From an uncultured Eubacterium sp. (GTDB taxonomy: Bacteria; Bacillota; Clostridia; Lachnospirales; Lachnospiraceae): a DNA stretch of 20,277 bases. Location: NCBI GenBank assembly GCA_910585745.1, contig CAJUFM010000060.1, positions 1-20,277 of the forward strand, written 5' to 3'. A program made the translations under genes and the position numbers. The notes under the pieces were generated by a model. That model was not told where the DNA came from. It was given only the letters and a program-made list of their open reading frames with translations, and ran no database searches. Below, in pieces: positions 13,148 to 20,277 of this stretch; within the stretch, counting starts at the first letter, position 1; the number at the start of each line of letters is the position of its first letter.

Positions 13148-15700
13148 ATGCAGATACCAATTATTTCATCAACTATATTGATCTGCCTGGTGCTGTTGAT
13201 CCGGTGCGTTTTTCGGAATAAGGTGAGAGCAGTGTGGATCTATGGTTTGTGGGGGCTGGTGGTACTCCGGCTTCTGGTTCCGGTGCAGTTTTTTTCTTTT
13301 CCAGCTGGATCAATGACACTGTTCGGCGGAGAGGATGATTTTTCTGTTTACAATTCCGAAGCATTAGAGCCGGAAGATATTACGGTTTATGATCCTAATG
13401 TCAGGGAAGAGACCGAAAGGGATGTTGAACAGAAACTTGAACCAAAGAAGACAGAAGAAGTTTTCATTGCAGAAGAGATAGATAAAAATGAGGAGCCTGA
13501 GATTTATAGTGAAAATGTGCAGAGAGAGGAAAAGAGACATACCAGCGATATACAAACAAAAATAACAGAAGGGAAGAGCAGAGTCCGGAGCATTATATTT
13601 TTGATCTGGCTTTCGGTGGCAGGTATGATATTTGTGCTCTTTCTTGTAATGAATTTTCATATGAGCTGCAAATTAAGGAGAGACCGGGAAGTTTTGGAAG
13701 ATAATATGCGTCCTCGTGTTTATCTCTCCGGGAGTGTATCGGTTCCCTGTCTATATGGTTTTTTCCGTCCAGCTGTTTATCTGACAAAGGCAGTGGCTGA
13801 ACAGAGTGAGAAAGACAGGTCTTACATAATACTGCACGAAGGTATGCATTATAAGCATCTGGATCATATATGGGCAGCAGTGCGTCTGCTTCTGATCTGC
13901 CTTTACTGGTTCCATCCTCTTGTATGGGTTGCGGCGAGAATTTCCAGACAGGATGCAGAATATGCTGTGGATGAAGCTGTGACAAGAAACATGAACCAGG
14001 AGGGGCGGCTGGGGTATGGTAAAATGATTCTTTTTACGATTGGACGTGGCAATGACAACAGGAAAGACTTGTCAATGGCCAGCACAGCTTCCTCTTCCAG
14101 GAAGCAATTGGAAAGACGTCTGAAAAAAATTGCCGGGAAGGAAAAAAGATCATTTGTTTCTGCAATCCTATTGATGGCGATGGCATTGGCAGTGACGGCA
14201 TGCTCCTTTGGCGGAAAACAGGAAGAAAGGACAGAATCACCCTCTGAGAAAGAGAAAATAGAGACAGTCAGTGGCGGCAGTGTCAGTGGAAGCAGTGTCA
14301 GCGAAGGCGATGACATGAAAGAACTGAGTGTGGCGCAGAGGGAGAGATTTTTATTGGATAGGGCTGTCACAGAGGTGATCAAACAGGATTTTTCTGAGAA
14401 AATAACAACTTCCTCCAGTTGGCAGTACCATGGGGTAAAGTATGAGAATATTGTGGAGGCTCATACGACGATAGAAAAAACGGAAAAAGAAAATGAGGTT
14501 ACGGTGTATCTGGCCTATATGGCGGGGGTTTATGGAATGGGCGCGCCAGAAAACAAACTGGAAAAATGTTATGAACTCAGAGGTAGTGAACGAAGTTTTG
14601 CAGCTCTCACTTTTGAAAAAGAGGATGGGAAATATGTATTGAAAGAGTTCTGGAGACCAGAAGATGGAGAAAAATTAAAAAAAGATCTTCAGAAAAAATT
14701 CCCGGCTTCCGTCAGAGAAGAAGAATTGCAAGAATATTTCTATTATCATTATCTCACAGCGGAGTGCCACAGGCAGGCGCTGGAATTCCTGAAGGGATCT
14801 GAGACCGGAGGACAGCCGTCAGACAAGGCGGAGATCTCCAAAATTAAAGCTTCGGATGTAGAATTTGTTGAAATCTCTACAGGGAGGGGGCAGACAGTCC
14901 GCATTTTCAATGAAAAAGCATCGGGTTTTGTAAAAAAACTGGTGTCTGCATATAACAAAATGAAGCTGGTTCCTGTTACTAATATTGGGGAAAATGCACT
15001 GGATTTGGAAGGGTTCATTACATTAGACTTTTATACAAAGGATTATTCACATCCGGGACAAGTGGTTTTTGATGGAAAAAAAGTCTGCTGGATTTACGGA
15101 GAACCGAAAGCCTGGGTGATGGATGAGCAGTATTTTGATTACAATGAGATCATCGAAAAAGCGGAAAGCCAGCAGAGATATGAAAGAATAGAAAACGCTG
15201 GTTCCAGAAAGATACAGGATCCCTATGGGGGACCATTGAGGCTGGTCACTGATTATGGAAGTGAGAAAAAACTGTACAGGAGCTTATTATCAGACAGTAA
15301 GTACATTCCCGTTAAACTGGTGAAGGCGAGGGCAAGGGCGATGAGCGGTGAAAAGGGAATTGGATATTATGATGAGTACCAGTCTGAACTGAATCAGTTT
15401 ATTAACATGAAAAAGATGCATCTACTGGCAGAGGATCTGGGGATCGCCCTGGACTGGCGGGGCACTGAAAAGTGGATAGAAAGCAGCAGTGCTACGGATG
15501 ACCAGAGGAAAGCAATCCAAACATTCTGCAAAAGTTGTGGGATAACGGAAGAAGAGTATAAGAATTTTGCGCGCCTGCGCCTGCAGCTGACACATTTTAA
15601 TTATGGACAATATATGGGGATCAGAAATGTGAAAGATGAGGAATTGCAGGAGGCATTGAACAAAGATCTGGAGAAGTATGAGGTACAGGTGGCAGAATGA
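13148..15700 (+). CDS. M56-family (BlaR1-like) membrane sensor metalloprotease with a large non-PBP ectodomain
   Basis: An 850-residue sensor expected to inactivate the upstream repressor on signal. Hydrophobic segments lie at 4-22, 29-51, 148-170 and 336-351. The zinc motif HEGMH is at 230-234, with a candidate third ligand, E271, in QDAEYAVDEAV. A long acidic linker (about 60-140) separates segments two and three. Segment four ends in LAVTAC, which resembles a lipobox. A Ser/Gly linker leads to an ectodomain of about 450 residues. This lacks the SxxK, SxN and KTG motifs of penicillin-binding sensors, so beta-lactam sensing is unlikely. Its last 120 residues or so are helical and charged and faintly recall SurA/PrsA N-domains. 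AGGAGG precedes the ATG; 18 nt separate it from the next gene. Confidence 0.88.
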   Translation: MQIPIISSTILICLVLLIRCVFRNKVRAVWIYGLWGLVVLRLLVPVQFFSFPAGSMTLFGGEDDFSVYNSEALEPEDITVYDPNVREETERDVEQKLEPKKTEEVFIAEEIDKNEEPEIYSENVQREEKRHTSDIQTKITEGKSRVRSIIFLIWLSVAGMIFVLFLVMNFHMSCKLRRDREVLEDNMRPRVYLSGSVSVPCLYGFFRPAVYLTKAVAEQSEKDRSYIILHEGMHYKHLDHIWAAVRLLLICLYWFHPLVWVAARISRQDAEYAVDEAVTRNMNQEGRLGYGKMILFTIGRGNDNRKDLSMASTASSSRKQLERRLKKIAGKEKRSFVSAILLMAMALAVTACSFGGKQEERTESPSEKEKIETVSGGSVSGSSVSEGDDMKELSVAQRERFLLDRAVTEVIKQDFSEKITTSSSWQYHGVKYENIVEAHTTIEKTEKENEVTVYLAYMAGVYGMGAPENKLEKCYELRGSERSFAALTFEKEDGKYVLKEFWRPEDGEKLKKDLQKKFPASVREEELQEYFYYHYLTAECHRQALEFLKGSETGGQPSDKAEISKIKASDVEFVEISTGRGQTVRIFNEKASGFVKKLVSAYNKMKLVPVTNIGENALDLEGFITLDFYTKDYSHPGQVVFDGKKVCWIYGEPKAWVMDEQYFDYNEIIEKAESQQRYERIENAGSRKIQDPYGGPLRLVTDYGSEKKLYRSLLSDSKYIPVKLVKARARAMSGEKGIGYYDEYQSELNQFINMKKMHLLAEDLGIALDWRGTEKWIESSSATDDQRKAIQTFCKSCGITEEEYKNFARLRLQLTHFNYGQYMGIRNVKDEELQEALNKDLEKYEVQVAE

Positions 15701-15718
15701 TATAGGAGGGGAATTTCT

Positions 15719-16993
15719 GTGAGGAAATGGCTGGACCGATTCAAAAAACATCCCTGGCTGTGGCTGTTCCTGGTATCTTTTGAGACCGGTTTTCTGGCAG
15801 CAGCTGTCCAGGGAATTTATGTGGGGGAAAATTGTTATACTTTTGATTTTGCTGCGTTTATAGTATGTACCATCGTATATGCATTGTTCTTTTTACTGCC
15901 GATTTTTTTGACGTTGATTCATGGAGCTGCACTATTTTGCTATCCAGAAGATGTGTGGTGGAAAAGGTATTTTATAAAGTGTCAGCGTGTCACCATTGTA
16001 CTTGGGGTTGTTTATAGTTATCTGGGCTGGATATTCTCAGATATCACTGGGGCTGACTGGGATCAGGTACTGTACAATACGGAGGTACATACCCCCATCT
16101 GGAGCGGCGGAAGGACTACGATTTTGGTTTTGACACTGCTGGCAGTGGCGGGCTATATTATATTATCCTCCCTGCCCTTGTCACGGATCCCGCCGCTGGT
16201 GATTGTTTTTTCCATGGCAGCCATGTATATCGGGATCTTTCTCTGTCTGACCTGGTGTGTGCAGATCATGGGAAAAGAAGAGTCCTTTGGTTTGGGGCTG
16301 GATGACATGATGTGGGTATTCTGCCTGTTTCCTGTCAATTGTATTATGATTGCCCTGAGGACGATAAGAGTTAAGATTCGGGAATGGAATACTCTTGAGA
16401 GAAAAGCAGGGTATTCGGGGAATAATATATATTTGACGGGTTTGGATAAGTTTCTTAGAAAGGCGGAAAACTGGCCGATCGCGGCGTTTATCGTTATGCT
16501 GCCTCTGCTCGGGGTGGTGATTGGAATACTGGTTTTGTTCGGGCAGCAGCCAGACGCGCTGATTAAGGCATGGACAGAGACCAGTGACTGGATGCTTTCC
16601 CAGAAGACCGCTCCGCCTAATCTTCATCGGGATATGCATTATCTGTGCACTGTTGCGGCAGGCGGGCATAAAAGGATAGTAAAACCCCTGAGGATGGGAG
16701 AGCGGCACGGGCACCGGGTGGTGGTAAACCGGCAGCTCTGTGTTGCCAATGCTTTTGAACAGATTCTGGAAGAGAAAATACCAGGAGTTCACCGGAAGGT
16801 AAGATATATTTATGATACCTATGGTTTCCCAGTGGCAAAAATGATCCGGAGTCCTCTGGCCGCAGATGTGGTTTATTTACTTATGAAACCGATGGAATGG
16901 TGTTTTCTGGCTGTCATTTATGCCTGTGATACAAAACCGGAAAACCGCATTGCCCTCCAGTATCTTCCACAGACCAGGAGGGGAAAATCTTGA
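15719..16993 (+). CDS. Polytopic membrane protein with conserved-looking C-terminal domain (possibly DUF6688)
   Basis: A 424-residue integral membrane protein of unknown function. About seven hydrophobic segments are visible (roughly 12-33, 43-70, 87-105, 131-152, 157-182, 193-215 and 250-273). A soluble tail of about 150 residues follows, rich in Cys, His and Arg, including HYLCTVAAGGHKR and GERHGHRVVVNRQLCVANAF. I believe this resembles the DUF6688 family but cannot confirm it. The start is GTG 15719 behind AGGAGGGG. It lies 18 nt after the M56 sensor gene, so it is very probably the third gene of that operon and may take part in the same signal or response. No transporter signature was recognised. 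Confidence 0.75.
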   Translation: MRKWLDRFKKHPWLWLFLVSFETGFLAAAVQGIYVGENCYTFDFAAFIVCTIVYALFFLLPIFLTLIHGAALFCYPEDVWWKRYFIKCQRVTIVLGVVYSYLGWIFSDITGADWDQVLYNTEVHTPIWSGGRTTILVLTLLAVAGYIILSSLPLSRIPPLVIVFSMAAMYIGIFLCLTWCVQIMGKEESFGLGLDDMMWVFCLFPVNCIMIALRTIRVKIREWNTLERKAGYSGNNIYLTGLDKFLRKAENWPIAAFIVMLPLLGVVIGILVLFGQQPDALIKAWTETSDWMLSQKTAPPNLHRDMHYLCTVAAGGHKRIVKPLRMGERHGHRVVVNRQLCVANAFEQILEEKIPGVHRKVRYIYDTYGFPVAKMIRSPLAADVVYLLMKPMEWCFLAVIYACDTKPENRIALQYLPQTRRGKS

Positions 16994-17032
16994 TAAAATC
17001 ATAAGAAATTATCTGTTCCAGTGTGTTATACT
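16990..17032 (+). promoter_or_regulatory. Candidate promoter of the response-regulator operon
   Basis: TATACT (17027-17032) is a good -10 but no consensus -35 is present. Instead ATAAGAA (17001-17007) occupies that region, with a weaker TTGATAA (16990-16996) 11 bp upstream. ATAAGAA recurs in the heptamer array at 19237-19265, and the distance from heptamer start to -10 (26 bp) is in the same helical register there. This suggests autoactivation by the regulator. Confidence 0.5.
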
Positions 17033-17053
17033 GTAGAAGGAATGGAGGTCGCT

Positions 17054-17746
17054 ATGTCAGAGCATATTTTGATCGTGGATGATGAAAAAGAGATCGCAGA
17101 TCTTCTGGAAGTATATCTTAAAAATGAGGGGTATCAGGTACACAAATTTTATCATGGAAAGGGAGCGCTTGAGTGCCTTAATAACACAAAAATTGATCTG
17201 GCGCTTTTAGATATCATGCTCCCAGATATTGATGGATTTACATTGTGCCAGGAAATTCGCCAAAAGTGGTTTTTCCCTGTTATCATGCTGACGGCAAAGG
17301 CAGAGGATGGAGACAAGATCATGGGGATTACGCTGGGAGCTGATGATTATATTACCAAACCTTTCAATCCCCTGGAAGTAACAGCAAGGGTGAGGGCACA
17401 GCTCAGGCGGGTAAATATGTATAATACGAGGCAAACAGAAGAGGATCTGGATTATTTTAATATTGACGGACTTGAAGTAAATGGAAAAAATCACGTCTGC
17501 CTGTTGTATGGAACCGAGATTTCCCTGACCCCGCTGGAGTTTTCGATCCTTTTCTATCTCTGCCAGCGGAGAGGAAATGTGGTCAGTGCAGAAGAGCTGT
17601 TTGAGGCAGTATGGGGAGAACGATATCTGGACAGCAATAATACTGTAATGACTCACATCGCAAAGCTTCGGGAGAAATTGAAAGAAAATGCAAGAAAACC
17701 TAAATTTATAAAAACTGTCTGGGGAGTTGGATATAAGATTGAGTGA
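17054..17746 (+). CDS. OmpR/PhoB-family (VanR-like) response regulator
   Basis: A 230-residue two-component response regulator. The receiver domain (about 1-118) has the acidic pair D9/D10, phosphoacceptor D53 in LLDIMLPDIDGF, T80 and K102 in YITKPF. The winged-helix DNA-binding domain (about 130-230) has LTPLEFSILFYLCQRRG and VMTHIAKLREKL, and ends in VWGVGYKIE. ATG 17054 is chosen because GGAGGT (17044-17049) lies 4 nt upstream and the likely -10 (17027-17032) falls inside any longer version. It overlaps the start of the histidine kinase gene. Overall it resembles VanR. No vanHAX resistance genes are in the window, so a cell-envelope role is only inferred. Confidence 0.94.
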   Translation: MSEHILIVDDEKEIADLLEVYLKNEGYQVHKFYHGKGALECLNNTKIDLALLDIMLPDIDGFTLCQEIRQKWFFPVIMLTAKAEDGDKIMGITLGADDYITKPFNPLEVTARVRAQLRRVNMYNTRQTEEDLDYFNIDGLEVNGKNHVCLLYGTEISLTPLEFSILFYLCQRRGNVVSAEELFEAVWGERYLDSNNTVMTHIAKLREKLKENARKPKFIKTVWGVGYKIE

Positions 17747-18860
17747 ACATTTTGATAAAAATAGAAAAATAAGAATGGAACTTACAGAGCAGCTGATGAG
17801 ACGGTTTTATCTTCAGCTGCTGATCTATGCGATCCTTACGGCTTTGATGTTTGCGGTTGCCTATGCGGTTTGTTCCAGGCGGATCTGGTACGAAGATGAT
17901 CCCTTTTGGCCATTGATCCATTTCATTCATGAACATTGGTTTGGATGTTTTATGATCTGTATTGTTGCTGGGTTTATTCTTTTTTCCTTTTGGAATTTCA
18001 GGCGGACGGTGTGGTACATGGAAGATATACTTGGTGCAGTAAATGGTATATACCGTGAAAAGGATGAACTGGTGGAACTTCCCCAGGAGCTGCATGAGGT
18101 AGAAAAGGAACTGAACCAGGTGATGCTGAATGTGCGTGCCAGCAGGGAAAAAGCGGAAGAGGCGGAACAGCGGAAAAATGATCTTATCATATATATGGCA
18201 CATGATTTGAAAACGCCGCTTACTTCTGTGATCGGCTACCTTTCTCTTCTCGATGAAGAGCGGGATATCTCCGATGAACTGAAACAAAAGTATCTGGGTA
18301 TTGCGCTGAAGAAATCCCAGCGTCTGGAAGAGCTTGTCAACGAGTTTTTTGAGATAACAAGATTTAATCTTTCTACTATGCCCCTGGAACTGTCCACTGT
18401 CAATCTGACCCGCATGCTGGAGCAGATATCTTATGAATTCATTTCTGTTTTTCAGGAAAAAGATCTCACCTATCATCTGGAGCTGGATCCGGAACTGAAA
18501 CTTTTATGTGATATAGACAAGATGGAGCGGGTGTTTGATAATCTCTTAAAAAATGCGGTGAATTACAGCTATGAGGGAACGCAGATCCGCATTCTGGCTC
18601 ACGCAGAGAAACAACAGGGCTCCGATGAAGAAAAGATTCATATACAGATCATCAATCATGGGAAAACGATACCAAAGGAAAAGCAAGAGCGGATCTTTGA
18701 ACAATTTTTCCGGCTGGAGTCTTCCAGAGATTCGGGAACCGGCGGAGCTGGTCTTGGTCTTGCCATCGCCAGAGAGATCGTGGAACAGCACGGCGGGGAG
18801 CTGACCTGTGAAAGTGAGGATGAGCAGATCATCTTCCATATATGGATGACCTGTGGATGA
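17739..18860 (+). CDS. VanS-like sensor histidine kinase
   Basis: A membrane histidine kinase of about 373 residues, partner of the overlapping response regulator. Two membrane segments (about 26-45 and 68-86) enclose a short extracytoplasmic loop of about 22 residues, too small for a classical sensor domain. A linker/coiled region follows. The HisKA H box is YMAHDLKTPLTS, with the phosphorylated His near 155. N box DNLLKNAVNYS and G box GTGGAGLGLAIAREIVEQHG form the ATPase domain. The start is uncertain. TTG 17739 overlaps the regulator stop by 8 nt and lies 12 nt after GGGGAG. TTG 17727 abuts that site, and ATG 17775 has no ribosome-binding site. Confidence 0.9.
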   Translation: MSEHFDKNRKIRMELTEQLMRRFYLQLLIYAILTALMFAVAYAVCSRRIWYEDDPFWPLIHFIHEHWFGCFMICIVAGFILFSFWNFRRTVWYMEDILGAVNGIYREKDELVELPQELHEVEKELNQVMLNVRASREKAEEAEQRKNDLIIYMAHDLKTPLTSVIGYLSLLDEERDISDELKQKYLGIALKKSQRLEELVNEFFEITRFNLSTMPLELSTVNLTRMLEQISYEFISVFQEKDLTYHLELDPELKLLCDIDKMERVFDNLLKNAVNYSYEGTQIRILAHAEKQQGSDEEKIHIQIINHGKTIPKEKQERIFEQFFRLESSRDSGTGGAGLGLAIAREIVEQHGGELTCESEDEQIIFHIWMTCG

Positions 18861-18877
18861 AAGCCGTCCGCTTCCTC

Positions 18878-18980
18878 CGCACTCCAGGCATTCGCCTTTC
18901 ATGCTCATTCCTCGGCGCGCCAAATGTCCGGGTCTGCGCCCATGCAAGCATGGCGCCGCCCCGTCCGCTTGGCTTTGCTT
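18878..18980. repeat. GC-rich intergenic repeat, copy 1
   Basis: This is about 96% identical to 19125-19228 (three substitutions and one single-base indel). It contains GGCGCGCCAAATGTCCGG, a CCATGC-AA-GCATGG hairpin followed by GCGCCGCC, and the end CCGCTTGGCTTTGCTT. It begins 18 bp after the kinase stop. GC content is visibly higher than in the flanking genes. Confidence 0.9.
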
Positions 18981-19044
18981 ATGAAAGCAGCTGCTCCGTG
19001 CGCTGCACTTCCGCAGCCGCCTTCTGAATTTACGCGAAAGGCAC

Positions 19045-19120
19045 AAGCCAAGCTGGAATGCTTGCATTCCAATTTGGCGCCGCCCGCGAACGTGGGAAAC
19101 TCGCAAAGCGTGTTTCCCAT
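19045..19120. repeat. Inverted, degenerate relative of the GC-rich repeat
   Basis: AAGCCAAGC, ATGCTTGCAT, then ATTTGGCGC match the reverse complement of landmarks of the flanking copies in the same order, with internal deletions. It contains a perfect GGAATGC-TT-GCATTCC hairpin and a second stem GGGAAAC...GTTTCCC (near 19094-19118). The arrangement across 18878-19228 is therefore direct, inverted, direct. Confidence 0.55.
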
Positions 19121-19124
19121 CGTG

Positions 19125-19228
19125 CGCATTCCAGGCATTCGCCTTCCATGCTCATTCCTCGGCGCGCCAAATGTCCGGGTCTGCACCCATGCAGAGCATG
19201 GCGCCGCCCCGTCCGCTTGGCTTTGCTT
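19125..19228. repeat. GC-rich intergenic repeat, copy 2
   Basis: Second direct copy of the element at 18878-18980, offset by 247-248 bp. Its central hairpin is CCATGC-AGA-GCATGG, one base longer in the loop. It ends nine bases before the first heptamer of the peptidase promoter. The whole 18861-19230 stretch holds no supportable gene. Confidence 0.9.
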
Positions 19229-19236
19229 TCATAAAA

Positions 19237-19320
19237 ATAAGAAAATGTTAAGAATGATATAAGAAAACATTCAGATACTATGTATTGCGGAATAGTATAA
19301 TTGTTTCAAAACAGTATCTG
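19237..19320 (+). promoter_or_regulatory. Peptidase promoter with three heptamers at 11-bp spacing
   Basis: ATAAGAA (19237), TTAAGAA (19248) and ATAAGAA (19259) lie at an exact 11-bp period, the geometry of OmpR/PhoB-family regulator sites. TATAAT is at 19296-19301 without a consensus -35. Two inverted repeats overlap the core: ATACTAT/ATAGTAT (19275-19281 with 19292-19298) and CAGATACT/AGTATCTG (19272-19279 with 19313-19320). The nearby VanR-like regulator is a natural candidate activator. Confidence 0.6.
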
Positions 19321-19331
19321 GAGGGAAGTTT

Positions 19332-20021
19332 ATGTCAAAAGTGAATGTACGTTATTATCAAAGAAGGGCACGAAGAAGAAGGCTGCTGGTTTCGCGAACG
19401 ATAAAGGTTATTTTTGTTCTGGCTGTGACAATTGGAATGCTTCTATTTTTAAGGCATATGTATCTGACAGAAGCGAAAGTATTGCTTGGCAAAGATGAAA
19501 AAGTGACACAGACCTTAAGCGATGAGGTGATTCCGGGGCAGATTCCCATGTTTTTTCAATATGACAGCCGGTGGAAGGATGAAAATTATGGGGATGGGAC
19601 CATGGAATTTAATGGCTGCGGTCCCACCTGCTTGTCGATGGTGCTGTGTGGCTTAAACGGAACGGCAGAATATGATCCGGTAACCATTGCAAAACTGGCA
19701 GATACGAGAGGTTATTATGAAACCGGAGCGGGCTCTTCCTGGACATTGATGTCAGAATTGTCGGAAGAACTCGACCTGAAAGTTCATGAGGTGCGTTTTG
19801 ACGAAAGTCATATCCGGCAGGAGCTTATGGAAAAGAGACCGATCATCTGTGTGGTGGGACCGGGAGATTTTACGACAACGGGACATTTTATTGTATTATG
19901 CGGGCTCGATTCGGATGGGAGAGTGATTGTCCATGATCCCAATAGTGAAGAGCGGAGCCGAAGACCATGGGAACTTGAAGAGCTGATGCCGCAGATAAAA
20001 AATCTATGGTCTTATAGTTGA
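19332..20021 (+). CDS. Membrane-anchored C39-like cysteine peptidase
   Basis: A 229-residue protein with a very basic N-terminus, one membrane segment (about 23-41) and an extracytoplasmic papain-like domain of the Peptidase_C39_2 type. Candidate catalytic residues are C96 in FNGCGPTCLSMV, H185 in TTGHFIVLCG and D202 in VHDPNS. The domain opens with the typical MFFQYDSRWKDENYGDG. Likely activity is cleavage of a peptide or cell-wall-linked substrate outside the membrane; the substrate is unknown. ATG 19332 follows GGAGGG (19320-19325) by 6 nt. It lies downstream of the two-component genes on the same strand, separated by the GC-rich repeats, with its own promoter. The 85-bp tandem repeat begins right after it. 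Confidence 0.9.
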   Translation: MSKVNVRYYQRRARRRRLLVSRTIKVIFVLAVTIGMLLFLRHMYLTEAKVLLGKDEKVTQTLSDEVIPGQIPMFFQYDSRWKDENYGDGTMEFNGCGPTCLSMVLCGLNGTAEYDPVTIAKLADTRGYYETGAGSSWTLMSELSEELDLKVHEVRFDESHIRQELMEKRPIICVVGPGDFTTTGHFIVLCGLDSDGRVIVHDPNSEERSRRPWELEELMPQIKNLWSYS

Positions 20022-20024
20022 GGG

Positions 20025-20277
20025 ATATCTCGTTTTAGCTGGGGAATTAGCGGGAGAGAAGTTTTTTCACTGTTCAGCCAAGAAAGCCAGGTTGCGCCTG
20101 CGGCTACATCTCGCTTTGGCTGAGAAACTAACTAAGAGGAGAGAAGTTTTTTCACTGTTCAGCCAAGAAAGCCAGGTTGCGCCTGCGGCTACATCTCGCT
20201 TTGGCTGAGAAACTAACTAAGAGGAGAGAAGTTTTTTCACTGTTCAGCCAAGAAAGCCAGGTTGCGCCTGCGGCTAC
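20025..20277. repeat. 85-bp tandem repeat array, truncated by window edge
   Basis: Units begin GAGAGAAGTTTTTTCACTG at 20054, 20139 and 20224, an exact 85-bp period. The first two full units are identical as read, and the third runs off the window. A degenerate partial copy (about 20028-20053) leads in directly after the peptidase stop. Each unit contains the inverted repeat TCAGCCAA/TTGGCTGA (for example 20074-20081 with 20116-20123) around a GC-rich core, so each transcript unit could fold. No gene is present in it. Confidence 0.93.

Noticed and set aside
13148..15700. Beta-lactam receptor (true BlaR1/MecR1)
   Set aside because: The protease core fits, but the ectodomain lacks SxxK, SxN and KTG motifs, and no beta-lactamase or PBP gene is linked.
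17054..18860. Vancomycin-resistance locus
   Set aside because: The regulator pair resembles VanR/VanS, but no vanH, ligase or vanX gene is present; many Lachnospiraceae envelope two-component systems look like this.
18842..19262. Overlapping open frames on both strands in the GC-rich stretch
   Set aside because: They coincide with the repeat copies, have no ribosome-binding sites, and arise from GC-rich, stop-poor repeat DNA. The residues are low-complexity and repeated between copies.
20054..20277. CRISPR array
   Set aside because: The full 85-bp unit is repeated, with no variable spacers between short repeats, and no cas genes are present.

Overview
The window looks like a chromosomal segment of a spore-forming anaerobic Firmicute of the Lachnospiraceae (Blautia-like is my best guess from protein style; no search was run). 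The reasons are moderate GC, strong GGAGG ribosome-binding sites, an alpha-operon block (rpmJ-rpsM-rpsK-rpsD-rpoA-rplQ) with an enlarged L17, cotJ spore-coat genes, BspA-type leucine-rich-repeat surface proteins, and BlaI/M56 and VanR/VanS-like regulators.

Layout. 1-52: 3' part of a tRNA-Asn, then its terminator. 331-1491: a secreted EF-hand/LRR-like protein with its own promoter and a possible C-terminal frameshift. 1597-5193: a promoter, rpmJ, a 324-nt structured leader, then rpsM, rpsK, rpsD, rpoA and rplQ. 5307-7233: a lipoprotein cyclophilin-type prolyl isomerase and tyrS. 7306-9600: a BspA-like LRR_5 surface protein, whose promoter closely matches that of the first LRR gene. 9679-9882 (minus): a small acidic protein. 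9984-11360: an FAD oxidoreductase fused to a Rieske domain. 11441-12520 (minus): cotJC and a CotJA-CotJB fusion. 12719-16993: BlaI-type repressor, M56 (BlaR1-like) sensor protease with a large non-penicillin-binding ectodomain, and a polytopic membrane protein. 17054-18860: a VanR/VanS-like two-component pair. 18878-19228: a GC-rich intergenic repeat in a direct/inverted/direct arrangement. 19332-20021: a membrane-anchored C39-like cysteine peptidase. 20022-20277: an 85-bp tandem repeat running off the window.

How the parts may work together. The translation block is ordinary in content, but here it starts at rpmJ with its own promoter behind a tRNA/LRR gene, and it carries hairpins before rpsM. 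The right half is a signalling region. A proteolysis-relieved repressor operon (BlaI/M56/membrane protein) is followed by a two-component system. The promoter of the nearby C39-like peptidase carries three heptamers at exact 11-bp spacing, as OmpR-family regulators use. The two LRR surface genes share a promoter with a GACTA-N6-TAGTC palindrome at identical spacing, so they are probably co-regulated by a factor not identified here.

The candidates most worth following are the shared LRR promoter, the BlaI-M56-membrane operon with its unassigned ectodomain, the heptamer array upstream of the peptidase, and the two repeat families at the right end.
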